Assembly: GCF_020089865.1 (NCBI RefSeq)
Contig: NZ_JAIRBM010000009.1
Location: 124,001-188,000 of the forward strand
DNA length: 64,000 bases
Reading direction: 5' to 3'
Source of the DNA: Microvirga puerhi
GTDB taxonomy: Bacteria; Pseudomonadota; Alphaproteobacteria; Rhizobiales; Beijerinckiaceae
Positions within the stretch are counted from its first letter, which is position 1. Each line of letters starts with the position of its first letter. Below, piece by piece: positions 1-7,625 of this stretch. The position numbers were made by a program, and so were the translations under genes. The notes below the pieces were generated by a model that was not told the origin of the DNA, made no database searches, and saw nothing but the letters and a program-made list of their open reading frames with translations.

Positions 1-24
1 TACGTGCATGAGGGTCGGCTCACA

Positions 25-549
25 ATGACCATCACAACCTTGAACCTTGTCCCCATTGATGACGAACGAGGGCGAAATCAGGAGGCTCGGACGCGATACC
101 TCTCGCGGGTCCGAGCACTTGGACCGACCGTACCACCCGACGATGTCCTCCTCGATTGGTTCCAAGAGCAACCAACTGCGGCCGAGAGTTGGCAATTTCT
201 CGATCTCTCCCAGATCAAGTGGGAGATAGAGCAATTTACCCTTTCCACTGTTCCTGGGCAGGAGGCATTCCGTGGCGGACCAAGCCAATTCGGGCAGATG
301 TTGAGACATGGACTCACAGCGAAGCCGTTTATTACAGCGTCCCTGCGTTTTCATGGAACTTGGAGTGTTTTGCCGATACTTCTTCGAACTGAGGGAATGA
401 AGTTCCTCCAAACTTCGCCCGCTGACCTAAAGTATCCACTTCACCTTGCGGAAGGCTATCACCGTGTAGCTTGCTTCCATGCAATGAAGGAGGCTGGCGA
501 AACCCTAGCCGATACGCACAGCTTCTGGGTCGGCAGCCCCAGCGCCTAA
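25..549 (+). CDS. Hypothetical protein
   Basis: A 174-residue protein I do not recognise. I chose the ATG preceded by GAGGG about 10 nt upstream; the frame stays open to the window edge, so a longer protein beginning outside cannot be excluded. The middle is amphipathic and Trp-rich. The C-terminal third holds LAEGYHRVACFHAM, which faintly recalls the 'GxHR' turn of ParB/Srx-like folds, but that is a guess from one motif. No signal peptide or membrane segment is visible. It lies at the left edge of the toxin-antitoxin island and is separated from hipBA by 455 bp. Confidence 0.5.
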   Translation: MTITTLNLVPIDDERGRNQEARTRYLSRVRALGPTVPPDDVLLDWFQEQPTAAESWQFLDLSQIKWEIEQFTLSTVPGQEAFRGGPSQFGQMLRHGLTAKPFITASLRFHGTWSVLPILLRTEGMKFLQTSPADLKYPLHLAEGYHRVACFHAMKEAGETLADTHSFWVGSPSA

Positions 550-876
550 ATAGGTTGCGAGCGTTTGTGAGCCGGCCCTTATAGGACAGCTTGATGCCCC
601 TCGGGGCCATCCATGGCCCGTCGATAGATCGCGAGAAGCGAATTCCCTTGCTGCTGGAGTTTTTGCGTAGCCGTGAACAGGCTTACTCTGCAATCTCCGA
701 AGTCGGTGGCGGACGAGAGATCGGCGCTATCGCCACCTCCGAATGGCTCTCTCCTCCGTTTGAAGCGGCTTGTGGCGCCTTGCCCGAACTCGATTTCTTT
801 GAAGGCTCTCCCCCGAGCGACTCCTCCCTTTATTTACGAACCGACGCGATTTTTCTTTGGTGAAGCGGTAGGCTAT
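550..876. other. Intergenic stretch, no convincing gene
   Basis: Open frames exist here (for example 591-863 on the plus strand), but none has a ribosome-binding site, a recognisable domain or codon usage like its neighbours. I see no repeat or hairpin until the hipBA operators begin just downstream. Confidence 0.4.
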
Positions 877-897
877 ATATTCCCGATCGGTAAAATT
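877..897. promoter_or_regulatory. hipBA operator box 1
   Basis: Near-palindrome with core CCGATCGG at 883-890, flanked by A/T-rich arms. Its first 20 bases are the exact reverse complement of box 3 at 977-996. HipB proteins usually bind several short palindromes upstream of their own operon. Confidence 0.6.
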
Positions 898-924
898 CCG
901 GCTTTCAAACCCTCTGCCACCCTC

Positions 925-946
925 AATATTACCGCTCGGTAAAATT
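925..946. promoter_or_regulatory. hipBA operator box 2
   Basis: Second copy of the same motif, with core CCGCTCGG at 932-939 and one base changed from boxes 1 and 3. Its centre is 49 bp from box 1 and 51 bp from box 3. A possible -35 hexamer TTGACT (950-955) follows directly, so bound HipB would be expected to block transcription. The -10 is not clear. Confidence 0.55.
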
Positions 947-976
947 AGCTTGACTCAAAGCCCATTCAGGAGCACG

Positions 977-996
977 ATTTTACCGATCGGGAATAT
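977..996. promoter_or_regulatory. hipBA operator box 3
   Basis: Third copy, core CCGATCGG at 983-990, an exact inverted copy of box 1. It ends 8 bp before the hipB start codon, so it probably overlaps the transcription start or the 5' end of the message. Confidence 0.6.
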
Positions 997-1004
997 TTAA
1001 TACG

Positions 1005-1295
1005 ATGGAAAACCTTCCCATTTCTGGAACCCAGTCCCTTGGCGCCCTCATTCGGGCTCGGCGGTTGGCGCTTGGCTTACGGCAACACGATCTGGCCCTA
1101 TCGGCCAATGTCGGCGCCCGGTTCATCGTCGACATCGAGAACGGCAAGGAGACCTGCCAGATTGGATTGACGCTGCGCCTTCTAGAGGCTCTTGGCGTTC
1201 GCCTTGTCGCCAGCACTGATCCTGCTCCCGTGCCACCTGCCGCCTCGGAAGATGAACTCGGCATCGAAGACGAACCGGGAGGGTACCAGCCGTGA
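1005..1295 (+). CDS. hipB: HipB-like antitoxin, XRE-family repressor
   Basis: A 96-residue helix-turn-helix protein expected to neutralise the HipA kinase and repress the operon. The XRE helix-turn-helix spans about residues 14-66, from GALIRARRLALGLRQ to LRLLEALGVRLV, and is followed by an acidic, proline-rich tail (residues 75-96). Its stop codon overlaps the GTG start of hipA by 4 bp (GTGA), which implies translational coupling. Three palindromic boxes lie immediately upstream. Identification rests on this arrangement and on the typical sequence of HipB-type antitoxins. Confidence 0.88.
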   Translation: MENLPISGTQSLGALIRARRLALGLRQHDLALSANVGARFIVDIENGKETCQIGLTLRLLEALGVRLVASTDPAPVPPAASEDELGIEDEPGGYQP

Positions 1296-2671
1296 GAAAC
1301 CAAGTCGCGCACCCTGTCGTTCCGGGGGAACTTCTGGACGTCTGGTTTGACGGCCAATGTGTCGGCCAGCTCGAACGGCGCAGCGAGGCGGTGACCGACA
1401 TCGTCTTTCGCTACGCTCCAGCGTGGATCGACGCCCAGGGCAGCTTCCCAATCTCGATTACGATGCCATTGGCGGCGGTCGAACACGATCCAGTCGTGGT
1501 CTATCCCTGGTTCCTGAACCTGCTGCCCGAGGGAGGAGCTCTCCAAGCGGTCGGAAACATTCTCCAGGTCCATGAAATGGACGTGTTCGGAATGCTCGCG
1601 GAGATGGGACGTGATCTGCCCGGCGCGCTCGACATTCGCCGTCCCGGAACGGACACAAAGGCGTTCCGTCCGCACTATCACCGTCTGAGCGAAGCGGAAC
1701 TCGCTGACGCGCTCCGCCGATTGCCTGAGCGACCGCTGCTCGTCGGCGAAGACGGTGTCCATATGTCGGTGGCCGGCGCCCAGGAGAAGCTCCCGGTCGT
1801 CCGCTACAGGGATGGAGGCATAGGATTGGCCCTCGACGGAGCCCCGAGCACGCACATCCTCAAGCCGAGGAACGATCGGTTCCGGGCATCCGTGGAAAAC
1901 GAAGCCTTTTGTCTGCGCCTTGCGGCAGCCGTCGGACTTCCCGCCGCAAAGGTAACGATGCAGCGCGCTGAGGACGTCGATTACCTGTTGGTGGAACGAT
2001 ATGATCGCATCATTCAGGGTGGCCGGGTCCAACGTCTTCATCAGGAGGACCTCTGCCAGGCGACAGGCTTTCCGCCCTATCTCAAATACGAATGGAACGC
2101 CAGCATCGCCAAGCACGGACCTGGCCTGAAGCTCTGCATGGATGCCTTGGCGGGCACACCTGCGCCAGCCCCCAACAAGCTTCGTTTCTTTGAAGCGATG
2201 CTCTTCAACGTGCTGTGCGGTAATGTCGACGCGCACGCCAAAAACTATTCGCTCCTGATCCGCAGCGGCTCGGCCCTTATGGCTCCAATCTACGACGTGA
2301 TGAACGGCGACATCTACGAGAATGTGACTCGGAACCTCGCGATGAAGATCGCCAACAAGCAACGGGGTGGTCACATCTATGCCCGGCATTGGAACCGTTT
2401 CGCTGAAGAAAATGGCCTTTCCGCGAGCGGCGTCAGGCGCCGCGTTGCCGAACTTTCGCAAACGACGTTGAATGCGCTTCCCGGCGTCATCGCCGAGATG
2501 GAAAGCTCCAACATGCCCTCGCCCGTCTACCGAGAAATCGCCGGCTACGTCGCCGCCTACTGTCGAAACATGCTCGGCAATCTAAAGCAGGATCCCGGGC
2601 CCGGCGCCGCCGACGCCGACGACGAAACCCCGCCGGCCGAGCCGACGGGCGTCATTGGCATTTCACCGTAA
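1292..2671 (+). CDS. hipA: HipA-family serine/threonine kinase toxin
   Basis: A 459-residue HipA toxin. In E. coli HipA phosphorylates glutamyl-tRNA synthetase and induces growth arrest; the target here is unknown. An N-terminal HipA_N-like region (about 10-115) is followed by the kinase fold. Visible kinase residues are the regulatory serine in SVAGAQEK (Ser159), STHILKP, the catalytic loop NVDAHAKN (Asp313) and the metal-binding Asp335 in IYDV. All key residues are present, so it should be active. It is slightly longer than the 440-residue E. coli protein because of an acidic, proline-rich C-terminal tail. The start is GTG overlapping the hipB stop; an unknown gene follows after 18 bp. Confidence 0.92.
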   Translation: MRNQVAHPVVPGELLDVWFDGQCVGQLERRSEAVTDIVFRYAPAWIDAQGSFPISITMPLAAVEHDPVVVYPWFLNLLPEGGALQAVGNILQVHEMDVFGMLAEMGRDLPGALDIRRPGTDTKAFRPHYHRLSEAELADALRRLPERPLLVGEDGVHMSVAGAQEKLPVVRYRDGGIGLALDGAPSTHILKPRNDRFRASVENEAFCLRLAAAVGLPAAKVTMQRAEDVDYLLVERYDRIIQGGRVQRLHQEDLCQATGFPPYLKYEWNASIAKHGPGLKLCMDALAGTPAPAPNKLRFFEAMLFNVLCGNVDAHAKNYSLLIRSGSALMAPIYDVMNGDIYENVTRNLAMKIANKQRGGHIYARHWNRFAEENGLSASGVRRRVAELSQTTLNALPGVIAEMESSNMPSPVYREIAGYVAAYCRNMLGNLKQDPGPGAADADDETPPAEPTGVIGISP

Positions 2672-2689
2672 GATCGGCTCGGAACTTCT

Positions 2690-3481
2690 ATGACTGCCTC
2701 AAATGGGGACATCACGCGGAAAGTCGATCGGAACGCAGTCAAGGCCTTGGCGGCGTACTCCGAGAATGAGCTGCGAAAGGGACTTGCCCGTGCCGCTGAA
2801 TTGCCGGCCATCTCCGCACGGACCAGAGAGGGAGTCGCCAAACGTCTCAGCCCCAAAAGCGTCCCGACCTACTCAACCCCCGAAAAGCTTCCGTTCCTGA
2901 TAAAAATGGAAATCGAGAGCCTGGGCGATCGCATCCGTCTCTATCCATTCACGGCCCGCTACCGGGAGCTCATCAATTCAGGGCCCCATGACATGCTGAC
3001 AGCCTGGCAGGTACATAGCCACAGCCTACGGCAAAGCGAACTCTACATCATTCAGGAACGCGGCACTGAGCTCATGAGGTTTCTGCACGACGTCGCGTTG
3101 GATTTAGGCGTTGCCACCGTGGACCGAGCGAACAATTTCCAGAAGGGGTTTCGGAAGCGGTTCGATCGCAGGCTCCGCGAGCGGCACCGCCTTGTTCATG
3201 CCCATGAGCGGCCATCGCTCACTTCACGGGTTATCGACTTTGCTCTCGTCGCCGAAGACGCAGACAGGGAAACCGTTGCTGACATTCTGGCTAATCTCAC
3301 AATCGATATCGCCAACCTCCTGCCGGGAGAGCCTCCAAAGGACGCGCAGGAGATCATGCGGCGGGTCTCCGAACTTCGTGATAATTATGTGACCTTCGCC
3401 GAGGAGGAGGCTGAAGATATGTTCGCAATCCTCTCAAGCGAGGTCCGAACGGCATTGGGGACATCCTCAGATATCGCATAA
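2690..3481 (+). CDS. Unknown protein with HEPN-like R-x4-H motif
   Basis: A 263-residue, largely alpha-helical, charged protein that I cannot assign to a named family. The segment RERHRLVHAHERPS contains R165-x4-H170, the arrangement of the catalytic Arg and His in HEPN ribonucleases, with a polar residue after the Arg as is common there. Helices on both sides would suit a HEPN bundle. This is inference from one motif. It starts 18 bp after hipA on the same strand, so it is probably co-transcribed with hipBA. No membrane segment is visible. Confidence 0.55.
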   Translation: MTASNGDITRKVDRNAVKALAAYSENELRKGLARAAELPAISARTREGVAKRLSPKSVPTYSTPEKLPFLIKMEIESLGDRIRLYPFTARYRELINSGPHDMLTAWQVHSHSLRQSELYIIQERGTELMRFLHDVALDLGVATVDRANNFQKGFRKRFDRRLRERHRLVHAHERPSLTSRVIDFALVAEDADRETVADILANLTIDIANLLPGEPPKDAQEIMRRVSELRDNYVTFAEEEAEDMFAILSSEVRTALGTSSDIA

Positions 3482-3562
3482 TCCGGGACAGCCTCCTGGC
3501 AGTCCCAGGAACAGCAAGCTGACCGGCGCGACTAAAGAGGTGTTGAAAAAACAAGAAGCTAC

Positions 3563-3611
3563 GCAACCTTCTAGTTGCAGGATTCTTAGCTCGGACTACC
3601 GTTATTCTTAG
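3563..3611. promoter_or_regulatory. Possible operator of the HigBA-like pair
   Basis: An inverted repeat GCAAC-n6-GTTGC (3563-3578) is followed by two ATTCTTAG direct repeats (3582-3589 and 3604-3611) spaced 22 bp, about two helical turns. The second touches the toxin start codon. Toxin-antitoxin operons are usually autoregulated through such sites. Confidence 0.35.
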
Positions 3612-3938
3612 ATGGAGATCTCATTCGCAACCGAGGAGTTGAAGGAAGTCTGCCTTGCGCGCACCCCTGAGGCTGGTGCTTTGCCCAGGGCTGTCATAAG
3701 GGACATCCATGCGTTCTACCATGCACTACGGAACGCGGACCACGTTGCGGAACTACCGTTGGGGCACCCCGAGCAAGGCGACTTGCAGGATGACCTCACA
3801 TGGCGGGTCAATCTCGTAACCGAATACGGAGTGATCATGCGCATCGATCAGGACACAGTACCCACAAGCGGAAATAGCGTTGATTGGACGGGTGTCTATC
3901 GCGTTTTGGTCCTAAACATTGAGGCGCCCGATGCCTGA
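3612..3938 (+). CDS. HigB/RelE-like toxin candidate
   Basis: A 108-residue protein opening with MEISFATEELKEVCL, typical of short HigB/RelE-superfamily toxins, which cleave ribosome-bound mRNA. It has alternating beta-strand and helix character (NLVTEYGVIMRI, GVYRVLVLNI) and no signal peptide. I cannot point to an unambiguous catalytic triad. The main support is context: its last 8 bp overlap an antitoxin-like gene with a HigA-type helix-turn-helix, in the toxin-first order characteristic of higBA. No good Shine-Dalgarno precedes the start. Confidence 0.65.
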   Translation: MEISFATEELKEVCLARTPEAGALPRAVIRDIHAFYHALRNADHVAELPLGHPEQGDLQDDLTWRVNLVTEYGVIMRIDQDTVPTSGNSVDWTGVYRVLVLNIEAPDA

Positions 3939-5043
3939 GCTCTTATCAGGCATTCCGCAATGGATCTCTCCACCCGGTGAAATCGTCGCGCGGATCCTTG
4001 CCGGCAAACAGGTTGAGCTCGACGATTTCGCGTTCGAGGTCGGGCTGAGCACACGCGATGCCCGCGGCTTGATCGAAGGCACAATTGTCATCGACGATGA
4101 ACTAGCATCGCGGCTTGCAAGGGTCGTCGGTTCGACGTCGTCGTTCTGGCTGCGGTGCGAGCAGAGCTACCGTGACGACATTCAGCGCAATCTTGCTGCC
4201 TACATCGACGACGATGTGAAGAGTTGGCTCAAGCAACTACCGCTGAAGGAGATGGCGGGTCTGGGCTGGCTCAAGTTATACCGCGACACGATCCGGCAGG
4301 CTGAAGAGTGCTTTCGCTTCTTCGGCGTTATCGGCCTCGACGATTGGAGGCAACAGCAGTCAGCGCTGCTCGCGCGCGTGAACTTCAGAACGTCGCTAGC
4401 TTTCCGGTCCGACCCGTCGGCAACATCGGCGTGGCTTCGTTGGGCAGAGGACAAGGCCGAGAGCATTACCTGCCAACCATGGGATCGTGAAGCGTTCGCG
4501 GCCAGTCTTCCCGCTATTCGGGCATTGTCGCGTAATCACCATGCTGAAAGGTTTTTGCCGAAGCTACGCGAGATCTGCGCGGATTCGGGAGTTGCGGTAG
4601 TGATTGCTCCCACCCCGAAGGGCTGCAAAGCCAGCGGCGCGACAAAGTTGATCCGCCGGCGTAAGGCGATGATCGTACTGAGTTTCCGTTATTATTCGGA
4701 CGATCATTTCTGGTTTACCTTCTTCCACGAGGCAGGCCATCTTATCCTACACACGGACCAAGACCTTTTCCTGGAGGAAGAAGATGGTGAAGTGGACGAA
4801 AGAGAGGAGCAAGCGAACACTTTCGCCTTCGATACGCTGATCCCGCTCGATAAACAGGAAACGATGTACAGCCTTCCGCAACGGTATGAAGATTACATCG
4901 AGTTCGCACTCAGCATCGGTATTGCGCCCGGCATCGTGGTGGGTCAGATGCAGCGGCTTGGCCACCTCCCGTATGACTGGCTCAATAAGCTGAAGCGCCG
5001 CTTCAAGTGGAAAGAGCTCTACAATAACGGCGTTATCCCCTGA
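3931..5043 (+). CDS. HigA-type antitoxin fused to ImmA/IrrE metallopeptidase
   Basis: A 370-residue two-domain protein. Residues 15-85 carry a HigA-like helix-turn-helix ending in the typical ASRLARVVGSTSSFWLR. The C-terminal half is an ImmA/IrrE (DUF955) metallopeptidase with the zinc-binding HEAGH (His266-Glu267, His270) and a downstream acidic segment with the conserved EEQANTFA. In ICEBs1, ImmA cleaves a repressor; here the peptidase may process the DNA-binding part or the partner toxin. I use the ATG inside the toxin's last codons; an in-frame ATT codon 12 bp upstream is less likely. Its 3' end overlaps the convergent minus-strand gene by 11 bp. Confidence 0.85.
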   Translation: MPELLSGIPQWISPPGEIVARILAGKQVELDDFAFEVGLSTRDARGLIEGTIVIDDELASRLARVVGSTSSFWLRCEQSYRDDIQRNLAAYIDDDVKSWLKQLPLKEMAGLGWLKLYRDTIRQAEECFRFFGVIGLDDWRQQQSALLARVNFRTSLAFRSDPSATSAWLRWAEDKAESITCQPWDREAFAASLPAIRALSRNHHAERFLPKLREICADSGVAVVIAPTPKGCKASGATKLIRRRKAMIVLSFRYYSDDHFWFTFFHEAGHLILHTDQDLFLEEEDGEVDEREEQANTFAFDTLIPLDKQETMYSLPQRYEDYIEFALSIGIAPGIVVGQMQRLGHLPYDWLNKLKRRFKWKELYNNGVIP

Positions 5044-5992
5044 AGTATTCATACTTCGTGGGACTCTTTTGCCAATTGCAGAGAGCGTCCTCAAGCTCCT
5101 GCATCCCGATGTTCAGCGCATGTCCGAGTTCGACGTAGATTGTGTCCGCTTGGCCCCGTGTGAGCTTGCCCATTCGATCACCCATCACCAGCATACGGAT
5201 TCCCAGGTAAGGCCCCGTTGCATTATCCCTGATATAGGCCGATCCCGGGGCAATGGGAGCAAGATCGAGCTTGCCGAGCAGCGTCAGGAAATCGAACTTC
5301 GCAAGGCGTCCGAAGCGGTGGACCTTGCGCATATCCTTGTAGAGCGCATCGAAGACTTCGCTTGGATTCTGGCCGACTCTCAGATGGATCGTGCGAACAA
5401 GCTGATTGAGCGATCCTGCCGTTAGAATCCAGTTGACGAAGCTCGCGATAATGCTGCCCGTTCCGTTGCGGGAATGTGCATCAAGACCTTCATACTTACG
5501 GTGATTGCTAAAGCGGAATTGACGCAGGACAGCGTTCTGAGCCGCAAGCCAACGACGAAACCCGCCCAGGTCCGTCGAAATGCTCCGCCAGTCCCATATC
5601 CCCTGCTCGCCATGCCGACCATAAACATGGCGGGTCAGTTCCCACCCGTGCTTCGCATGCTTTCCGAAATGGACGGCGAGGAATACCAACCAGACGGCAT
5701 CATCGGCATGACCCTGGCTGGATCTGAACACCGCTGCCTTCAAAGGATCGAACCGAGTAGAAGTCGGATCAGCAACGTCCGGATCAAATCGTTGCAGGGT
5801 CAGCCGCTTGACGAATTCCACGCGCCTGATGCTGTCGAGCAATTGCATAATCAGACAGTCTAGAGACGCAGGATCTTGGATTCCCGGCAAAGGTTTCGTC
5901 TGCGCACTATAGGCCTTGAGTGCGGCTGCCAAATGGGTCCCTCTTGCATCGCGGTGTCTTTTCGCGACTTGCTTGCCTTGGGATTTGCTCAT
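5033..5992 (-). CDS. Alpha-glutamyl/putrescinyl thymine pyrophosphorylase-like protein (clade 3 type)
   Basis: A 319-residue protein resembling the aGPT-Pplase clade 3 family, predicted by comparative genomics to act with hydroxymethylated pyrimidines in base hypermodification. Recognisable blocks are FDPLKAAVF (81-89), WLVFLAVHFGKH (101-112), GIWDW (131-135), NHRKYEGL (163-170), NGTGS (176-180), RFGRLAKFDFLTLLGK (226-241) and the C-terminal LCNWQKSP (304-311). The first Met overlapping the upstream stop (ATGA, 4 bp) is preferred over earlier in-frame starts; it gives tight coupling to the thymidylate-synthase-like gene. The family assignment is from memory of its sequences; no activity has to my knowledge been assigned to chromosomal members. 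Confidence 0.7.
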   Translation of the reverse strand: MSKSQGKQVAKRHRDARGTHLAAALKAYSAQTKPLPGIQDPASLDCLIMQLLDSIRRVEFVKRLTLQRFDPDVADPTSTRFDPLKAAVFRSSQGHADDAVWLVFLAVHFGKHAKHGWELTRHVYGRHGEQGIWDWRSISTDLGGFRRWLAAQNAVLRQFRFSNHRKYEGLDAHSRNGTGSIIASFVNWILTAGSLNQLVRTIHLRVGQNPSEVFDALYKDMRKVHRFGRLAKFDFLTLLGKLDLAPIAPGSAYIRDNATGPYLGIRMLVMGDRMGKLTRGQADTIYVELGHALNIGMQELEDALCNWQKSPTKYEYFRG

Positions 5993-6924
5993 GCCTTGCT
6001 GATCTCGTCCTGAATAAAGGTGTGATAGACCTTTGTGTGCATCCCCTCCCGGATCGCTCGCAGGCCGACTCGATCTTTGGCTTTCCGAAGCTGTCTGACC
6101 TGTAAAAGACGCGCGAGATCTTGCCAATAGGGATCGATATCCGATGCGTCCGGCATCGCTTTGCCCACCCGTAGCGCGCGCTCCATGCCGAGCAGCCAGC
6201 TTAGTCCGCCCTCCGGGTCGCCCTCAGGCATGGCATCCATTGGCACCGTGTCCGGAACACCCCGTTTCAGGTATTTTTCTGCTTTGGTCCGGTCTTTGTC
6301 ATAGAGATGAAAACTTCCGACCTGATGAATGTAGGTTCCCACCTCCAAGCTTGCTGACCTTGCCAGAAGCTCTTGGAGCATTGTGAAAGCGAAGATGTCG
6401 TGGGCCATGCCCATATAAACATCGTTTGATCTCATCTGCGCCATCGCATGCAAGGCGCCGGAGCGTGGAAAGAACTGCAAGATGCAGGTGCAAGGCACAT
6501 CGTACTGATTCTGCTGATCGGCCTGACGATAGATCGAGATCACGGCCTTGCGGGTATCGCGCTTGCGGATTTGCTCCTTGATGAACTCCATCTGGCTCGC
6601 CAGACGAGGCCCATAAGCTGCTTCTGAACTCTTCACGTCCGCTGGCGGGCTTCCACAATGCTTCCGATAGCCCTGAATATAGTATTCGATGGGATCGAAT
6701 TCGTCCGACCCTGACAGATACCAGAGCGTCTCGCCCAGAGCGCTGTAGAGGACACCGCGGTTCTCGGTCCGGCTGAACCGGGCGCGAGGATTCTCCAGTC
6801 TCAAGCAGACCCCGATAAGCTCAATCGCCTTTTTCTTCGTCGGCTCGATCGGGTGGCCGCGCTCCAGAAGCAGCTGAAGGCTTTTCCTAAGAAGATCGTC
6901 GAATGTTTCGCCTTCGATATCCAT
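5989..6924 (-). CDS. Thymidylate-synthase-fold pyrimidine hydroxymethylase/methylase
   Basis: A 311-residue thymidylate-synthase-superfamily enzyme. The catalytic cysteine is in DVPCTC (Cys145). The nucleotide-binding arginine region is MRSND (164-168), followed by MGMAHDIFAFTMLQE, and YIHQVGSFHLY (198-208) supplies the usual Tyr/His. Where thymidylate synthase has the dUMP-reading Asn (PFNIASY), this protein has Asp176 (AHDIFAF), the change that gives phage T4 dCMP hydroxymethylase its dCMP preference. So it may transfer a one-carbon unit to a cytosine nucleotide rather than make dTMP. It has a long C-terminal extension (about 225-311) beyond the core. The next gene overlaps by 4 bp; 200 bp separate it from the upstream gene. 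Confidence 0.85.
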   Translation of the reverse strand: MDIEGETFDDLLRKSLQLLLERGHPIEPTKKKAIELIGVCLRLENPRARFSRTENRGVLYSALGETLWYLSGSDEFDPIEYYIQGYRKHCGSPPADVKSSEAAYGPRLASQMEFIKEQIRKRDTRKAVISIYRQADQQNQYDVPCTCILQFFPRSGALHAMAQMRSNDVYMGMAHDIFAFTMLQELLARSASLEVGTYIHQVGSFHLYDKDRTKAEKYLKRGVPDTVPMDAMPEGDPEGGLSWLLGMERALRVGKAMPDASDIDPYWQDLARLLQVRQLRKAKDRVGLRAIREGMHTKVYHTFIQDEISKA

Positions 6925-7123
6925 CGTGCCTCAGCCTTTGGCGGGATTTGCGAAAAGCGTGCGCTCTGCAACCTGTCAGATGCATTTATCCCACCTCCGC
7001 AACCTTGAGCAATAAGCACAATGGCTGATCGACGCCTCGAAGGTCGCGAATTAGATTCTTTCCCGACCATGTCGCTGAAGCAGTGAATGGGGCGATTGAG
7101 AAAAAACTCGGGACTATATCGCT

Positions 7124-7549
7124 TCAACCGCGCTTCACTCTAACCGGGCGCTTTCTCGGCTTTTCGGCAGGCTCAACCACGATTTGGTGACCGCCTGTTC
7201 GAAGAAGTCTGTCGTACCCATGCTCATCCCCTGTAAGAACGTGTTCGGCAAACTGCGTGAGCCACCGTCTGATGTCTCGGCGTCCTTCATCCAGCCCCAG
7301 CAGCTCCCGGACCAGATCGAATTGACCATCCTGAAGAAGACAATCGACTGCCCGACCTCCAGGTGAGATTAAAGCTAGGAGTGTCTGATTTTCTTCACCG
7401 TTCCCACGATCAATGTAAGCAAGCGTGTCGAGCAACCCGACAAGGTGTTCAAGACTTGTCGGGTCCGGCTCTTGTCCGGGGGCCCGCCCGCGTACCTCGG
7501 AACGTGGTCTAGCGAGACGATAAGCAAGCTCGTTCCAGCTCCAAGCCAT
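7124..7549 (-). CDS. Hypothetical protein with basic C-terminal tail
   Basis: A 141-residue protein I do not recognise. It is mostly predicted helix, with LVGLLDTLAYIDRG and LLQDGQFDLVRELLGL segments, and ends in a strongly basic tail (EKPRKRPVRVKRG) that could contact nucleic acid. I start at the ATG of MAWSWNEL, with GGAAGG just upstream; an ATG 15 bp earlier or a GTG at 7600 are alternatives. It lies 76 bp downstream of the AAA+ ATPase gene and on the same strand as the rest of the cassette, which suggests co-transcription. Confidence 0.5.
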   Translation of the reverse strand: MAWSWNELAYRLARPRSEVRGRAPGQEPDPTSLEHLVGLLDTLAYIDRGNGEENQTLLALISPGGRAVDCLLQDGQFDLVRELLGLDEGRRDIRRWLTQFAEHVLTGDEHGYDRLLRTGGHQIVVEPAEKPRKRPVRVKRG

Positions 7550-7625
7550 CAACCTTCCGGGCATGAGCCAACATGGAAGGAACGTGGTCGTCACCTGCAC
7601 CCATGGGATCCATCCCTATTGCAGT

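Noticed and set aside
591..863. 90-codon open frame between the first gene and hipBA
   Set aside because: No ribosome-binding site, no domain and unremarkable composition; treated as non-coding.
980..2461. 493-codon open frame antisense to hipBA
   Set aside because: Arg/Val-rich shadow sequence with no motifs; the plus strand holds intact HipB and HipA with catalytic residues.
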